A stretch of DNA of 44,977 nucleotides from Acidobacteriota bacterium (GTDB lineage: Bacteria > Acidobacteriota > Terriglobia > 20CM-2-55-15): assembly GCA_022821265.1 (NCBI GenBank), contig JAJEDW010000333.1, forward strand, positions 1 through 44,977, read 5' to 3'. The first letter of the stretch is position 1, and each line of letters starts with the position of its first letter. Shown in pieces: positions 14,739-22,003 of this stretch. Both the position numbers and the translations under genes were made by a program. The notes beneath the pieces are model-generated. The model did not search any database. It saw only the letters and a program-made list of their open reading frames with translations, and was not told where the DNA came from.

Positions 14739-15540
14739 CGCCGTGATGCTGGCGGTGTCCTTCGCGGCGGCGTTCCTGGCCGCCGGGGTCTCGACGTGGA
14801 CCGGCTTCGGGTCGGCCACGATCCTGACGCCCGTGCTGGCGTCGTTCCTCGACCTGCGGTCGACGATCCTGGTCGTCGCCGTGTTCCACGGTCTGGCCAA
14901 CGCGCTGAAGACGGTCACGTTCCGCGACGCCGTCGCCTGGCGCGTCGTTTTGCTGTTCGGTCCGGCCGCCGTCGTCTTTTCAGTGCTGGGGGGCCTGCTC
15001 TCGGCCGTGGCGCCGGCCTCGGCGTTGAAGGTGGCGCTCGGCATTCTTCTGGTCTTCGACGCGTCGATGGGTCTGGCCGGGGCCGGGGGCGCCAGGGCGT
15101 GGCGCGCCGGCGCCGTGCACGCCGGCCTGGGCGGCGCCGCGTCCGGACTGGCGGCCGGCGTCATCGGGACCGGCGGCGCCGTGCGCGCGTTCTTTCTCCA
15201 TCACTTCATCGGCGGCAAGGCGCCGTATGTCGCCACCTCGGCCGCCATCGCGACGCTGATCGACGCCTCGCGCGTTCCCGTGTACCTGTCCCTTTACGAT
15301 GAGGTGGACACCCGCGCCGTGTGGCCCCTGATGCTGGTGACCGCCGCCGCCGGCTTCGCCGGGGTCTACCTGGCCCGGGCCCTGCTGCCCAGGATCCGCG
15401 TGGAACGGTTCCGGAAGGTCGTGCTGGCGAGCCTGTTGCTGGCCGGGGCATGGTTCCTCGTCGACGGCGCCGTCGAGTGGGCGGAAGGAGAGCCCGCCGG
15501 GCCCGCCCCCGCGGCCGTGTACATTTCGACCACGGGCTGA
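14731..15540 (+). CDS. TauE/SafE-family sulfite/organic anion exporter
   Basis: This 269-residue inner-membrane protein has about eight hydrophobic segments in two repeated halves. The TauE/SafE signature is FAAGVSTWTGFGSATILTPV-like at residues ~10-30, and GLAAGVIGTGGAVRAFF opens the second half (about 140). Family members export sulfite, sulfoacetate or related small anions. Start GTG 14731 overlaps the alcohol dehydrogenase stop; an ATG at 14744 is a possible alternative in another frame and is not used. The alcohol dehydrogenase neighbour hints that an oxidised acid or sulfonate is exported, but this is inference. Confidence 0.88.
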   Translation: MTDAVMLAVSFAAAFLAAGVSTWTGFGSATILTPVLASFLDLRSTILVVAVFHGLANALKTVTFRDAVAWRVVLLFGPAAVVFSVLGGLLSAVAPASALKVALGILLVFDASMGLAGAGGARAWRAGAVHAGLGGAASGLAAGVIGTGGAVRAFFLHHFIGGKAPYVATSAAIATLIDASRVPVYLSLYDEVDTRAVWPLMLVTAAAGFAGVYLARALLPRIRVERFRKVVLASLLLAGAWFLVDGAVEWAEGEPAGPAPAAVYISTTG

Positions 15541-15612
15541 TATATCCTTGTCAGCATCTCGGGCAGCATGAACGTATCCGGACCCTGTCCGTTTCCGAAA
15601 GGGGAGCGCGCT

Positions 15613-16335
15613 ATGCGGGCGTGGACCAGTTTCCTGATACGCGGGTCGCTGGCGGCGTCGGTCCTGGCGGCGGCCGCCGCCGGCGTCGCGCAGGACCGGC
15701 GCACCGTGTGGGACGGCGTGTTCAACGTGGAGCAGGCCGAGCGGGGACGGCTCGAGTTCGAGCTGTATTGCACCGACTGCCACCAGGACCTGACGAACGC
15801 TTCCGACAACACCGAGTTTCTGCGGAACTGGGGCGAGGACAACCTGATCAGCCTGTTCGACGTCGTCCGTGAAAGCATGCCCGACAACGATCCGGGGAGC
15901 CTCACCGATGCGGCCTACGTGGACATCCTCGCCTACCTTCTCGACGGCAACGGGTTTCCCGCGGGCGACGACGAGCTCGTGATCGCGGAACTGCCGGCGA
16001 TCCGCGTCGAGGCCGCCGACGGTCCGGGCGAAGTGCCCGACGCTTCGCTGGTGACGGTTTCCGGCTGCCTGTCGGAAAGCGACGGGCGCTGGATCGTGTC
16101 GCAGGCCACCGTGCCCGCGCGCACGCGCGACCCGTCCGCCTCGTCGGACGAGGACCTCGAGGCCATGATCGACGCGCCGCTCGGGATCGGGACGTTCGAG
16201 CTGATCTACGTGTTTCCGGCGCCCCGCGACCGGGTGGGGCACCGTGTGGAGGCGAAGGGGTTCCTGATCCGGGACGCGGATCCGGACCAGATCAACACCA
16301 GCTCGGTGGCGACGATCGCCGCGGAGTGTCCGTAA
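15613..16335 (+). CDS. Exported c-type cytochrome, single heme
   Basis: This 240-residue protein begins with a Sec signal peptide (residues 1-27; basic MRAWTSFLIR then an Ala-rich core ending AGVAQ). A single heme c site CTDCH lies near residue 55, with a candidate distal Met in ESMPDNDPG. A C-terminal extension of about 130 residues with a Cys pair (SGCLSES, AAECP) is outside the usual cytochrome c domain and I do not recognise it. ATG 15613 is selected for GGGGAG six bases upstream; a longer start at 15568 would bury the signal peptide. Likely periplasmic electron acceptor for quinoprotein dehydrogenases. It heads a four-gene group to 18396. Confidence 0.86.
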   Translation: MRAWTSFLIRGSLAASVLAAAAAGVAQDRRTVWDGVFNVEQAERGRLEFELYCTDCHQDLTNASDNTEFLRNWGEDNLISLFDVVRESMPDNDPGSLTDAAYVDILAYLLDGNGFPAGDDELVIAELPAIRVEAADGPGEVPDASLVTVSGCLSESDGRWIVSQATVPARTRDPSASSDEDLEAMIDAPLGIGTFELIYVFPAPRDRVGHRVEAKGFLIRDADPDQINTSSVATIAAECP

Positions 16336-16353
16336 ACGAGACAGAGGTGTCCC

Positions 16354-17190
16354 ATGAGTAAGCGTTTCCTTTTTCCGGCCGTCTTCCTGATGGCGGCGCT
16401 TGCGGCCTCGGCCGCGCAGCGGGGCGGCGGTCCGCCGCCCGCGCCGGAGCCCAATCCCGACGGTCCGCTCTACCGCCAGACCGGCGAGCAGTACCGCGTG
16501 TACGACTTCCCGGGGACCGGGGAGTCGATTCCGTACCGGCTCTTCGTGCCCTCCACGTGGACGCCGGAAACAAGCATGCCCATCCTGGTGACGCTGCGCG
16601 CCGGCAACAGCGTGAACAACAACCACCGCGAGGACAACGACCTGGTCCGCGAGGGCGAGGAACGCGGCTACATCGTGATCTCGCCGATGGGTTACCGGCC
16701 GCTCCGGCAGCCCTACTACGGCAGCCCCTATCCGATTTCGCGACCCGCGGGGCCGTCGGTCCCCGCCGACGGCTGGACCGAGGAAGAGGATCAACGCGCC
16801 GAGCAGGACGTCCTCTACGTCATCGATCTCGTGGCCGCCGAGTACAACGCCGACACCTCCCGCGTGTACATCCACGGCCAGAACCCGTCCGGGTCCGGCG
16901 CGCTGCACTTGGCGGCCAGGTACCCGGAGCGGTTCCGGGCTGTCATCGCCAGCTCGGCGCCCATCGTCTACGACGACTACCCGTTCGAGAACCTCCGGGA
17001 CCGAGTCGCGTTGATGGTCATCCACGGCGACCAGGACACGTCCAACCCGATCGAGGCGTCTCAGGCGCTGGCCGAGGCGGCCATCGCCGCCGGGGTCGAT
17101 GCGATGTATGCGACCGTGCCCGGCGGCGTCCACCTGACGGCGTACCTGGATTTCGCCGAGGAGATCTTCGATTTTCTCGACGCGCATTGA
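16354..17190 (+). CDS. Exported alpha/beta-hydrolase-like protein with Asn at the nucleophile position
   Basis: This 278-residue protein has a signal peptide (1-21, ending AASAAQ) and an alpha/beta hydrolase fold of the esterase/PHB-depolymerase-like type. The strand-turn-helix elbow reads VYIHGQNPSGSGAL where the family normally has GxSxG (for example GHSMGG), so the nucleophile Ser is replaced by Asn (about residue 177). The catalytic Asp (HGDQDTSNP, about 231) and His (PGGVHLTAY, about 257) are retained. Function is therefore unclear: non-catalytic, or a divergent mechanism. Start ATG 16354 lies 18 bases after the cytochrome c gene. Periplasmic or extracellular. Confidence 0.84.
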   Translation: MSKRFLFPAVFLMAALAASAAQRGGGPPPAPEPNPDGPLYRQTGEQYRVYDFPGTGESIPYRLFVPSTWTPETSMPILVTLRAGNSVNNNHREDNDLVREGEERGYIVISPMGYRPLRQPYYGSPYPISRPAGPSVPADGWTEEEDQRAEQDVLYVIDLVAAEYNADTSRVYIHGQNPSGSGALHLAARYPERFRAVIASSAPIVYDDYPFENLRDRVALMVIHGDQDTSNPIEASQALAEAAIAAGVDAMYATVPGGVHLTAYLDFAEEIFDFLDAH

Positions 17191-17203
17191 TACGGGAGGC
17201 AAC

Positions 17204-18004
17204 GTGAAGATGCCGCACACGATCCGGACACTCGGCGCGGCTTGGGTCGCCGCGGCGTTGGCCGCCGGCGGGGTCGCCCCGCCGATGGCGGCCGCCGCCC
17301 AGCTCGGGGCGCTGGCGCCGGAAAACCTGGCCCGGCCCCGGCCCGCGCCCCCGTTCGATCTGACCGGAACCTGGCAGCACGACATCGGGCAGCCCGGCTC
17401 CTGGCGCTTCATCCCCGAGGCGTTCACGCTGACGCCCGAGGCCCAGGCGCACTACGACGCCGGTGAGGCGGCCCGGGCCGAGGGCAACGTCTATCGCGAC
17501 GACATCGGCCAGTGCTGGCCGGCGGGCCTGCCGCTGATCATGACGCGCGTCTGGCCGATCGCCATGATCCAGTTGCCGACGGCGGTCTACATGATCAGCC
17601 ACTTCATGAACAGCCTGCGGATCATCTACCTGGACGGGCGCGAGCACACCGACCCCGACCTGGTCGTGCCCAGCTTCAACGGTGAATCCATCGGACGCTG
17701 GGAAGGGGACACGCTGGTGGTGGACACGCGGCACTTCGTCGGCCACCACCATTGGATGGACCAGGGCGGCGCCTCGATACCGGCCAGCGACGCGCTGCGC
17801 ATCGTCGAACGCGTGCGCCTGATCGATGACGGGACCCGCCTTGAGATCGAGTACACCATGACCGATCCCAAGAGCTGGGAAGGCGATTGGGTCATGACCA
17901 AGTGGTTCGACCGGCAGGATGAGACCGACATCACCGAGGTCGAATGCTGGCCCGACCTGAACGACTACATGCCGAGCACGCGCTCGGAATCCCAGGTGCG
18001 ATAG
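17204..18004 (+). CDS. Secreted protein of an uncharacterised family (SIGxWxGDTLVVDT type)
   Basis: This 266-residue protein has an N-terminal signal peptide (about 1-32, Ala-rich). The conserved body begins PFDLTGTWQHDIG and contains IIYLDGREHTDP, SIGRWEGDTLVVDTRHF, SDALRIVERV and MTDPKSW before a late Cys (EVECWPD). The same motif order recurs in the proteins at 29652-30662, 28742-29665 and, more weakly, 26945-27844, so these are paralogues. I cannot assign a function; the fold looks beta-rich. Start GTG 17204 has a strong GGGAGG upstream. It sits in an operon with cytochrome c, the hydrolase-like protein and DUF6152. Confidence 0.8.
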   Translation: MKMPHTIRTLGAAWVAAALAAGGVAPPMAAAAQLGALAPENLARPRPAPPFDLTGTWQHDIGQPGSWRFIPEAFTLTPEAQAHYDAGEAARAEGNVYRDDIGQCWPAGLPLIMTRVWPIAMIQLPTAVYMISHFMNSLRIIYLDGREHTDPDLVVPSFNGESIGRWEGDTLVVDTRHFVGHHHWMDQGGASIPASDALRIVERVRLIDDGTRLEIEYTMTDPKSWEGDWVMTKWFDRQDETDITEVECWPDLNDYMPSTRSESQVR

Positions 18005-18015
18005 GGATGACGCCG

Positions 18016-18396
18016 ATGAAGCGACGACTCCTTGCAGGTTGCGCCGGTCTGCTCCTGGCCGCGTCGCCGTTCGCAACCGGCCACCACTCGCCGGTGGTCT
18101 TCGACCTCGCGACCGAGATCACGCTGGAGGGTGAAGTCACCGGGTTCCGGTGGACCAACCCGCACGCGTGGATCGAGTTTAACGTGGCGGGCGACGCCGG
18201 AGCGGCCGAGCGCTGGGACATCGAGATGAACGGGCCCGCGCACCTGGTGCGCGCCGGTTGGACGCGGTCGACCCTGTCGGTCGGCGACCGCGTCCGGATT
18301 GTCGCCAACCCGCTTCGGACCGACGAGACGGTGGGCAAGTTCGTTTCGATCGTCCTGCCCGACGGGCGCGAGTTGAACGAGCGCACGCGGGACTGA
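18016..18396 (+). CDS. DUF6152-type exported protein
   Basis: This 126-residue protein has a signal peptide (1-22) ending just before the strongly conserved HHSPVVFDLATEITLEGEVT. It then has WTNPHAWIEFNV and RAGWTRSTLSVGDRVRIVANP, the pattern of DUF6152 family proteins (OB-like beta barrel by appearance; function unknown). Mature N-terminal HH suggests possible metal binding. Start ATG 18016 is preferred because AGGG lies at a suitable distance; ATG 18007, three codons earlier, would overlap that site. The neighbour order (secreted family protein then DUF6152) is mirrored at 29652-31092, implying a functional link. Confidence 0.78.
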   Translation: MKRRLLAGCAGLLLAASPFATGHHSPVVFDLATEITLEGEVTGFRWTNPHAWIEFNVAGDAGAAERWDIEMNGPAHLVRAGWTRSTLSVGDRVRIVANPLRTDETVGKFVSIVLPDGRELNERTRD

Positions 18397-18419
18397 ACGA
18401 CGGTTCCGGCCCTTCAGTC
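18391..18419. terminator. Inverted repeat between convergent genes, containing both stop codons
   Basis: GACTGAA (18391-18397) and TTCAGTC (18413-18419) are perfect inverted arms around 15 bases. The left arm contains the DUF6152 stop TGA and the right arm the stop of the minus-strand sugar dehydrogenase. It could terminate transcription from both sides, but no T-tract follows. Confidence 0.35.
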
Positions 18420-19625
18420 TCCCGGCTCGATCCTGAGCAGCGCGCCGTCGTCCTCGTCGGTCAACAGGTACAGCAACTCGTCGGGTCCCTGGCGGACGTC
18501 GCGGATCCGTTGCCTCATGTCGACGAGCAGCGACTCGCGGCGCAGCTCCTCCATGTCCTCGTTGAACAGGATGCGCTCCAGCCGCCCGGTCCCCGGGATC
18601 TCGCCCACCCGCAACCCGCCGACGAACACGTCGCCCTTCCAGAGCGGCAGCGCGTCGCCGGTGTAGAACGCCATCCCCGACACGGCGATCGACGGCATCC
18701 AGTAGACGACGGGCTGCAGCATCCCGTCGCGCCAGAAGGCCTCGGACTGCCACGGTCCCGGATAGGTCCGGCCCAAACTGATCAGCGGCCAGCCGTAGTT
18801 GCCGCCCGGCTGCAGGATGTTGATCTCGTCGCCGCCGTTGGGTCCGTTCTCGTTCTGCCAGACGCTGCCCGTGCCGGGGTGGACGGCCAGCCCGATCGAG
18901 TTGCGATGGCCCAGCGTGTAGACCTCGGGCCTGGAGCCTTCCACGCCGACGAACGGGTTGTCAGTCGGGACGTCGCCTTCGTCCGTCAACCGGAGCACCT
19001 TGCCGCCGAGCGTGTTCGCATCCTGCGCGCCGCCCCCGCCCGTCGTCATGTAGAGCGTGCCGTCAAGCCCGAACGCGATCCGCGAGGCGCCGCCCGTGCC
19101 GGGATCCGCAACGAAAATGTCCTCCACGCCTTCCAGTGCATCCCCTGTCCAGCGGCCGCGCGCCAGCGCGAGCGTCGACCGATCCTCGAACGGCTGGGAA
19201 TACGTCAGGTAGACCCAGGCGTTGTCCTGGAACGCGGGATGCAGCGCGATGTCCATCAGGCCGCCCAATCCCTGCGCACGGACTTCGGGCACGCCGTCCA
19301 CCGGGTCCGGGTCGAGTGTTCCGCCGCGAAAGTGGCGCAGTTGGCCGCCGCGCTCGGTGATCAGCATGCCGCCGTCCGGAAGGAACGCCATGCTCCATGG
19401 GCGTTCGAGCCCGCGCGTCACCACGACGACGCGAATGTCCTGGCCCTCGGCCGTCTGGTACTCCACGGGTTCGTCCGGCAACGGGGGCACGACGATGCCG
19501 CGCGGCGCCACCGGGATATTGCCCCGGAACGGGACGGTCCGCTGGGCGTGGGCGGCGGGCGCGGCCAGCGCCAGGACCAACGCGAACTGAAGAAGCGGCG
19601 GGCTCTTGCGGCCATGTCGAGTCAT
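18414..19625 (-). CDS. PQQ-dependent aldose sugar dehydrogenase (YliI/soluble GDH-like)
   Basis: This 403-residue exported quinoprotein is a six-bladed propeller of the glucose/sorbosone dehydrogenase family, oxidising sugars in the periplasm. The signal peptide (1-27) ends AAPAAHAQ. Diagnostic segments are RGLERPWSMAFLPDGGMLIT (first blade), NTLGGKVLRL, GHRNSIGLAVHP, WQNENGPNGGDEIN (Ca/PQQ site region), NYGWPLISLGRTYPG and WMPSIAVSGMAFYTG. Start ATG at the complement of 19623-19625 has AGGAG upstream; the longer frame to 19775 would overlap the divergent promoter. It is divergent from another PQQ dehydrogenase gene across a shared 133-base promoter region. Confidence 0.92.
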   Translation of the reverse strand: MTRHGRKSPPLLQFALVLALAAPAAHAQRTVPFRGNIPVAPRGIVVPPLPDEPVEYQTAEGQDIRVVVVTRGLERPWSMAFLPDGGMLITERGGQLRHFRGGTLDPDPVDGVPEVRAQGLGGLMDIALHPAFQDNAWVYLTYSQPFEDRSTLALARGRWTGDALEGVEDIFVADPGTGGASRIAFGLDGTLYMTTGGGGAQDANTLGGKVLRLTDEGDVPTDNPFVGVEGSRPEVYTLGHRNSIGLAVHPGTGSVWQNENGPNGGDEINILQPGGNYGWPLISLGRTYPGPWQSEAFWRDGMLQPVVYWMPSIAVSGMAFYTGDALPLWKGDVFVGGLRVGEIPGTGRLERILFNEDMEELRRESLLVDMRQRIRDVRQGPDELLYLLTDEDDGALLRIEPGD

Positions 19626-19655
19626 TGCGGGCTCCTTTTCGGGGACAGTGCCGCC

Positions 19656-19661
19656 AGTATA
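19656..19661 (-). promoter_or_regulatory. -10 element for the sugar dehydrogenase gene
   Basis: On the minus strand TATACT (complement of 19656-19661) sits 31 bases before the ATG, a good -10 hexamer. The -35 is weak (TTCGGA about 18 bases upstream). Confidence 0.4.
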
Positions 19662-19687
19662 GGTCCAAACCCCGCGAATCCGAACGC

Positions 19688-19716
19688 TGGACAATCGGCC
19701 CACGCATGGATACATT
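19688..19716 (+). promoter_or_regulatory. Promoter of the quinoprotein alcohol dehydrogenase gene
   Basis: TGGACA (19688-19693; 5 of 6 consensus) and TACATT (19711-19716; 4 of 6) are separated by 17 bases. Expected start ~19723, giving a 36-base leader that contains GAGGAG before ATG 19759. Confidence 0.5.
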
Positions 19717-19758
19717 CCCCGCTGACACACTGAACGCAAGGTGCGAGGAGCGATTTCC

Positions 19759-21483
19759 ATGAAGACGCCGGCCATTGCCTTGATCCTTCTGCTGGGGGCG
19801 TCCCTGCCCGGGCTCGCCCAGGATGCCCGCGAGCTCGTTCCCGTGACCGACGAAATGCTGAGGGAGCCGGCCGCCGGGGACTGGCTGATGTGGCGCCGGA
19901 CGCACGACGGCTGGGGCTACAGCCCGCTGGACGCGATCGACCGCGGCAACGTCGATCAACTGCGGTTGGTCTGGACGCACGGCGTGGGCGAAGGGGGGAG
20001 CCAGGAAGGGACGCCGCTGGTTCACAACGGCGTGCTGTTCATGCCCAACCCCGGCGACCTGATCCGGGCGTTCGACGCGGCCACGGGCGACCTCTTGTGG
20101 GAGCACCAGCGCGACATGGGCGAGCGCACGCGGCGGGGGACCAACCGCAACCTGGCCATCTACGGGAACACGATCATCGACACCAGCGCCGACAACCACG
20201 TGTTCGCGATCAGCACCGAGACCGGCGAGCTGGTCTGGGAAACCCAGATCCTGGACCCCGGCGTGTCGGCCAACGCCAGCTCCGGACCCATCGTCGCCGA
20301 CGGCAAGATCATCGCGGGCCGGCAGTGCCAGCCCCGTGGCGGGCAGCAGGCCTGCATCGTCACCGCGCACGACGCGGCGACGGGCGAGGAAATCTGGAGG
20401 ACCAGCACGATTCCGCGGCCCGGCGAGCCGGGCGACGAGACCTGGGGCGACGTGCCCTACGAGGAACGCTGGCACATCGGCACGTGGATGGTCCCCAGCT
20501 ACGATGCGGAGTTGAACCTGGTCTATATCGGGACCTCGGTGACGATTCCCGCGCCCAAGTTCGTCCTTGGGGGCAACGGGGAACAGCACCTGTACCACAA
20601 CTCGACGCTGGCGCTGGACGCCGACACGGGCGAGATCGTCTGGTACTACCAGCACCTGGTGGACCACTGGGACCTGGACCACCCGTTCGAGCGGCTGCTG
20701 GTGGATACGGCCGTAGCGCCGGATGCGGACGCCGTGGCGTGGATCAACCCGAGCATCACGCCGGGGGAAGAGCGCCGCGTGCTGACCGGGATCCCTGGCA
20801 AGAGCGGCATCGTCTACACGCTCGACCGCGAAACGGGCGAGTTCCTGTGGGCCCGGCCGACGGTCATGCAGAACGTGGTCAGCGAGATCGACGGATCGAC
20901 GGGCACCGTGGTCGTCAACGAGCGGCTCCTCTACGACCGCATCGACCAGGAGCACTTGGTGTGCCCGGGCAGCTCGGGAGGGAAGAACTGGCCGGCCGGC
21001 GCCTACAGCCCCCGCACCGGCGTGATGTACTTTCCCATGCAGAACCTGTGCATGCTCGCGCGAACGACGACGGACGAGCGCGACCCGAGCGAGGTCTACG
21101 GCCTCCGGATGGTTCAGCAGCCGGCCGGTGGGACGGACCAACTCGGCACGGTCATGGCAATCTCGGTGGAGACGGGCGAAACGGTCTGGCAGCACGATCA
21201 GCGCGCCGGGATGCTGTCGTTGGCGGCCACCGGCGGCGGACTCGTCTTCGGCGGCGACACCAACGGCCGCTTCCGCGCCTACGACGACGAGTCCGGCGAA
21301 GTGCTCTGGGAGACGAACCTGGGCGCGCCGGTCAGCGGCTTCCCGATCACGTTCGCGGTGGACGGCACGCAGTACGTCGCCGTCAGCACGGGTCCGTCGC
21401 TGGTCGCGCGGTCGGTCACCAACCTGACGCCGGAGCTGCGCGCCGGAGACAGCCGGAACCTGTTCGTGTTCGCGTTGCCGTAG
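19759..21483 (+). CDS. PQQ-dependent alcohol dehydrogenase-type quinoprotein
   Basis: This 574-residue exported eight-bladed propeller oxidises alcohols in the periplasm with PQQ and Ca2+. The signal peptide (1-20) ends LPGLAQ. Blade motifs repeat as DAATGDLLWEHQ, STETGELVWETQ, DAATGEEIWRTS, DADTGEIVWYYQ and DRETGEFLWARP. The characteristic PGSSGGKNWPAGAYSP with YFPMQNLC near residue 425 marks the family. There is no fused heme c domain, so electrons must leave through a separate cytochrome such as that at 15613. The adjacent-Cys pair of methanol dehydrogenases is not seen; instead CQPRGGQQAC has spaced cysteines. ATG 19759 is chosen for its GAGGAG site over GTG 19741. Confidence 0.92.
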   Translation: MKTPAIALILLLGASLPGLAQDARELVPVTDEMLREPAAGDWLMWRRTHDGWGYSPLDAIDRGNVDQLRLVWTHGVGEGGSQEGTPLVHNGVLFMPNPGDLIRAFDAATGDLLWEHQRDMGERTRRGTNRNLAIYGNTIIDTSADNHVFAISTETGELVWETQILDPGVSANASSGPIVADGKIIAGRQCQPRGGQQACIVTAHDAATGEEIWRTSTIPRPGEPGDETWGDVPYEERWHIGTWMVPSYDAELNLVYIGTSVTIPAPKFVLGGNGEQHLYHNSTLALDADTGEIVWYYQHLVDHWDLDHPFERLLVDTAVAPDADAVAWINPSITPGEERRVLTGIPGKSGIVYTLDRETGEFLWARPTVMQNVVSEIDGSTGTVVVNERLLYDRIDQEHLVCPGSSGGKNWPAGAYSPRTGVMYFPMQNLCMLARTTTDERDPSEVYGLRMVQQPAGGTDQLGTVMAISVETGETVWQHDQRAGMLSLAATGGGLVFGGDTNGRFRAYDDESGEVLWETNLGAPVSGFPITFAVDGTQYVAVSTGPSLVARSVTNLTPELRAGDSRNLFVFALP

Positions 21484-21579
21484 GACGCCGTGATCGTCGT
21501 CAACGGGCTCGATCGAGCCTGGAAGAGGTCGACCAGATCGAATCGGATCGGCAGGTTGAGATAAACGGACCGACTGGAA

Positions 21580-21831
21580 TCACGGAGCCACACGGTGGCG
21601 ATGCCGCGGACGTGGCGGCGTCAGCGTATCCGTGCGCGCTTCCGGAGAGCGAAGCATTCGTTTTAGATCCGGCCCGGCTCGCTGCTGCAACCGTCGCCAT
21701 TCGTCGATGGGCGCCAGCACGGCCTTTTCCACGCCTCGTTCGGTCACGATCTGTGGGCCTTCGGCCAAGCTCGTCTTCAGCAACTCGCCGAAACGCGCCT
21801 TGGCATCCTCCGCCGGCCATGTCTTGCTCAT
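21580..21831 (-). CDS. Phd/YefM-family antitoxin without a neighbouring toxin
   Basis: This 83-residue protein has an N-terminal Phd fold (KTWPAEDAKARFGELLKTSL, then PQIVTERGVEKAVLAPIDEW), followed by a basic tail with RHRHR. In intact modules of this type a PIN toxin gene follows directly; here the 96 bases to the quinoprotein stop hold no toxin and no obvious remnant. It is therefore an orphan antitoxin or a relic. Start at the complement of 21829-21831 with a G-rich stretch upstream. Bases 21832-22003, upstream of this gene and downstream of the Rieske gene, hold no feature I can support. Confidence 0.78.
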   Translation of the reverse strand: MSKTWPAEDAKARFGELLKTSLAEGPQIVTERGVEKAVLAPIDEWRRLQQRAGPDLKRMLRSPEARTDTLTPPRPRHRHRVAP

Positions 21832-22003
21832 GCAGCAGTACCCCCGCTCCCCCCCACGAATATGACCAAGCGCAAGGTTAGCCCGATCCTTTTTCGGCAA
21901 GCAATCGTAGAAGCCCGGATAAGCGTGTCCTGAGCGCCGAACGGCTCGGCTCTTGTCCTGCGCTCCGGGACCATATGACAACGGTGCGCCGCCAACACCG
22001 GAC

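Noticed and set aside
15613-16335. Multi-heme cytochrome
   Set aside because: Only one CxxCH is present (CTDCH); the later cysteines are isolated and not heme motifs.
14980-17427. An 815-codon minus-strand open frame
   Set aside because: Composition is Arg/Gly/His/Asp-rich, typical of an antisense shadow over TauE, cytochrome c and hydrolase genes, all of which have clear motifs on the other strand.
19063-21195. A 710-codon minus-strand open frame
   Set aside because: Shadow of the quinoprotein alcohol dehydrogenase and of the sugar dehydrogenase; no domain recognisable.
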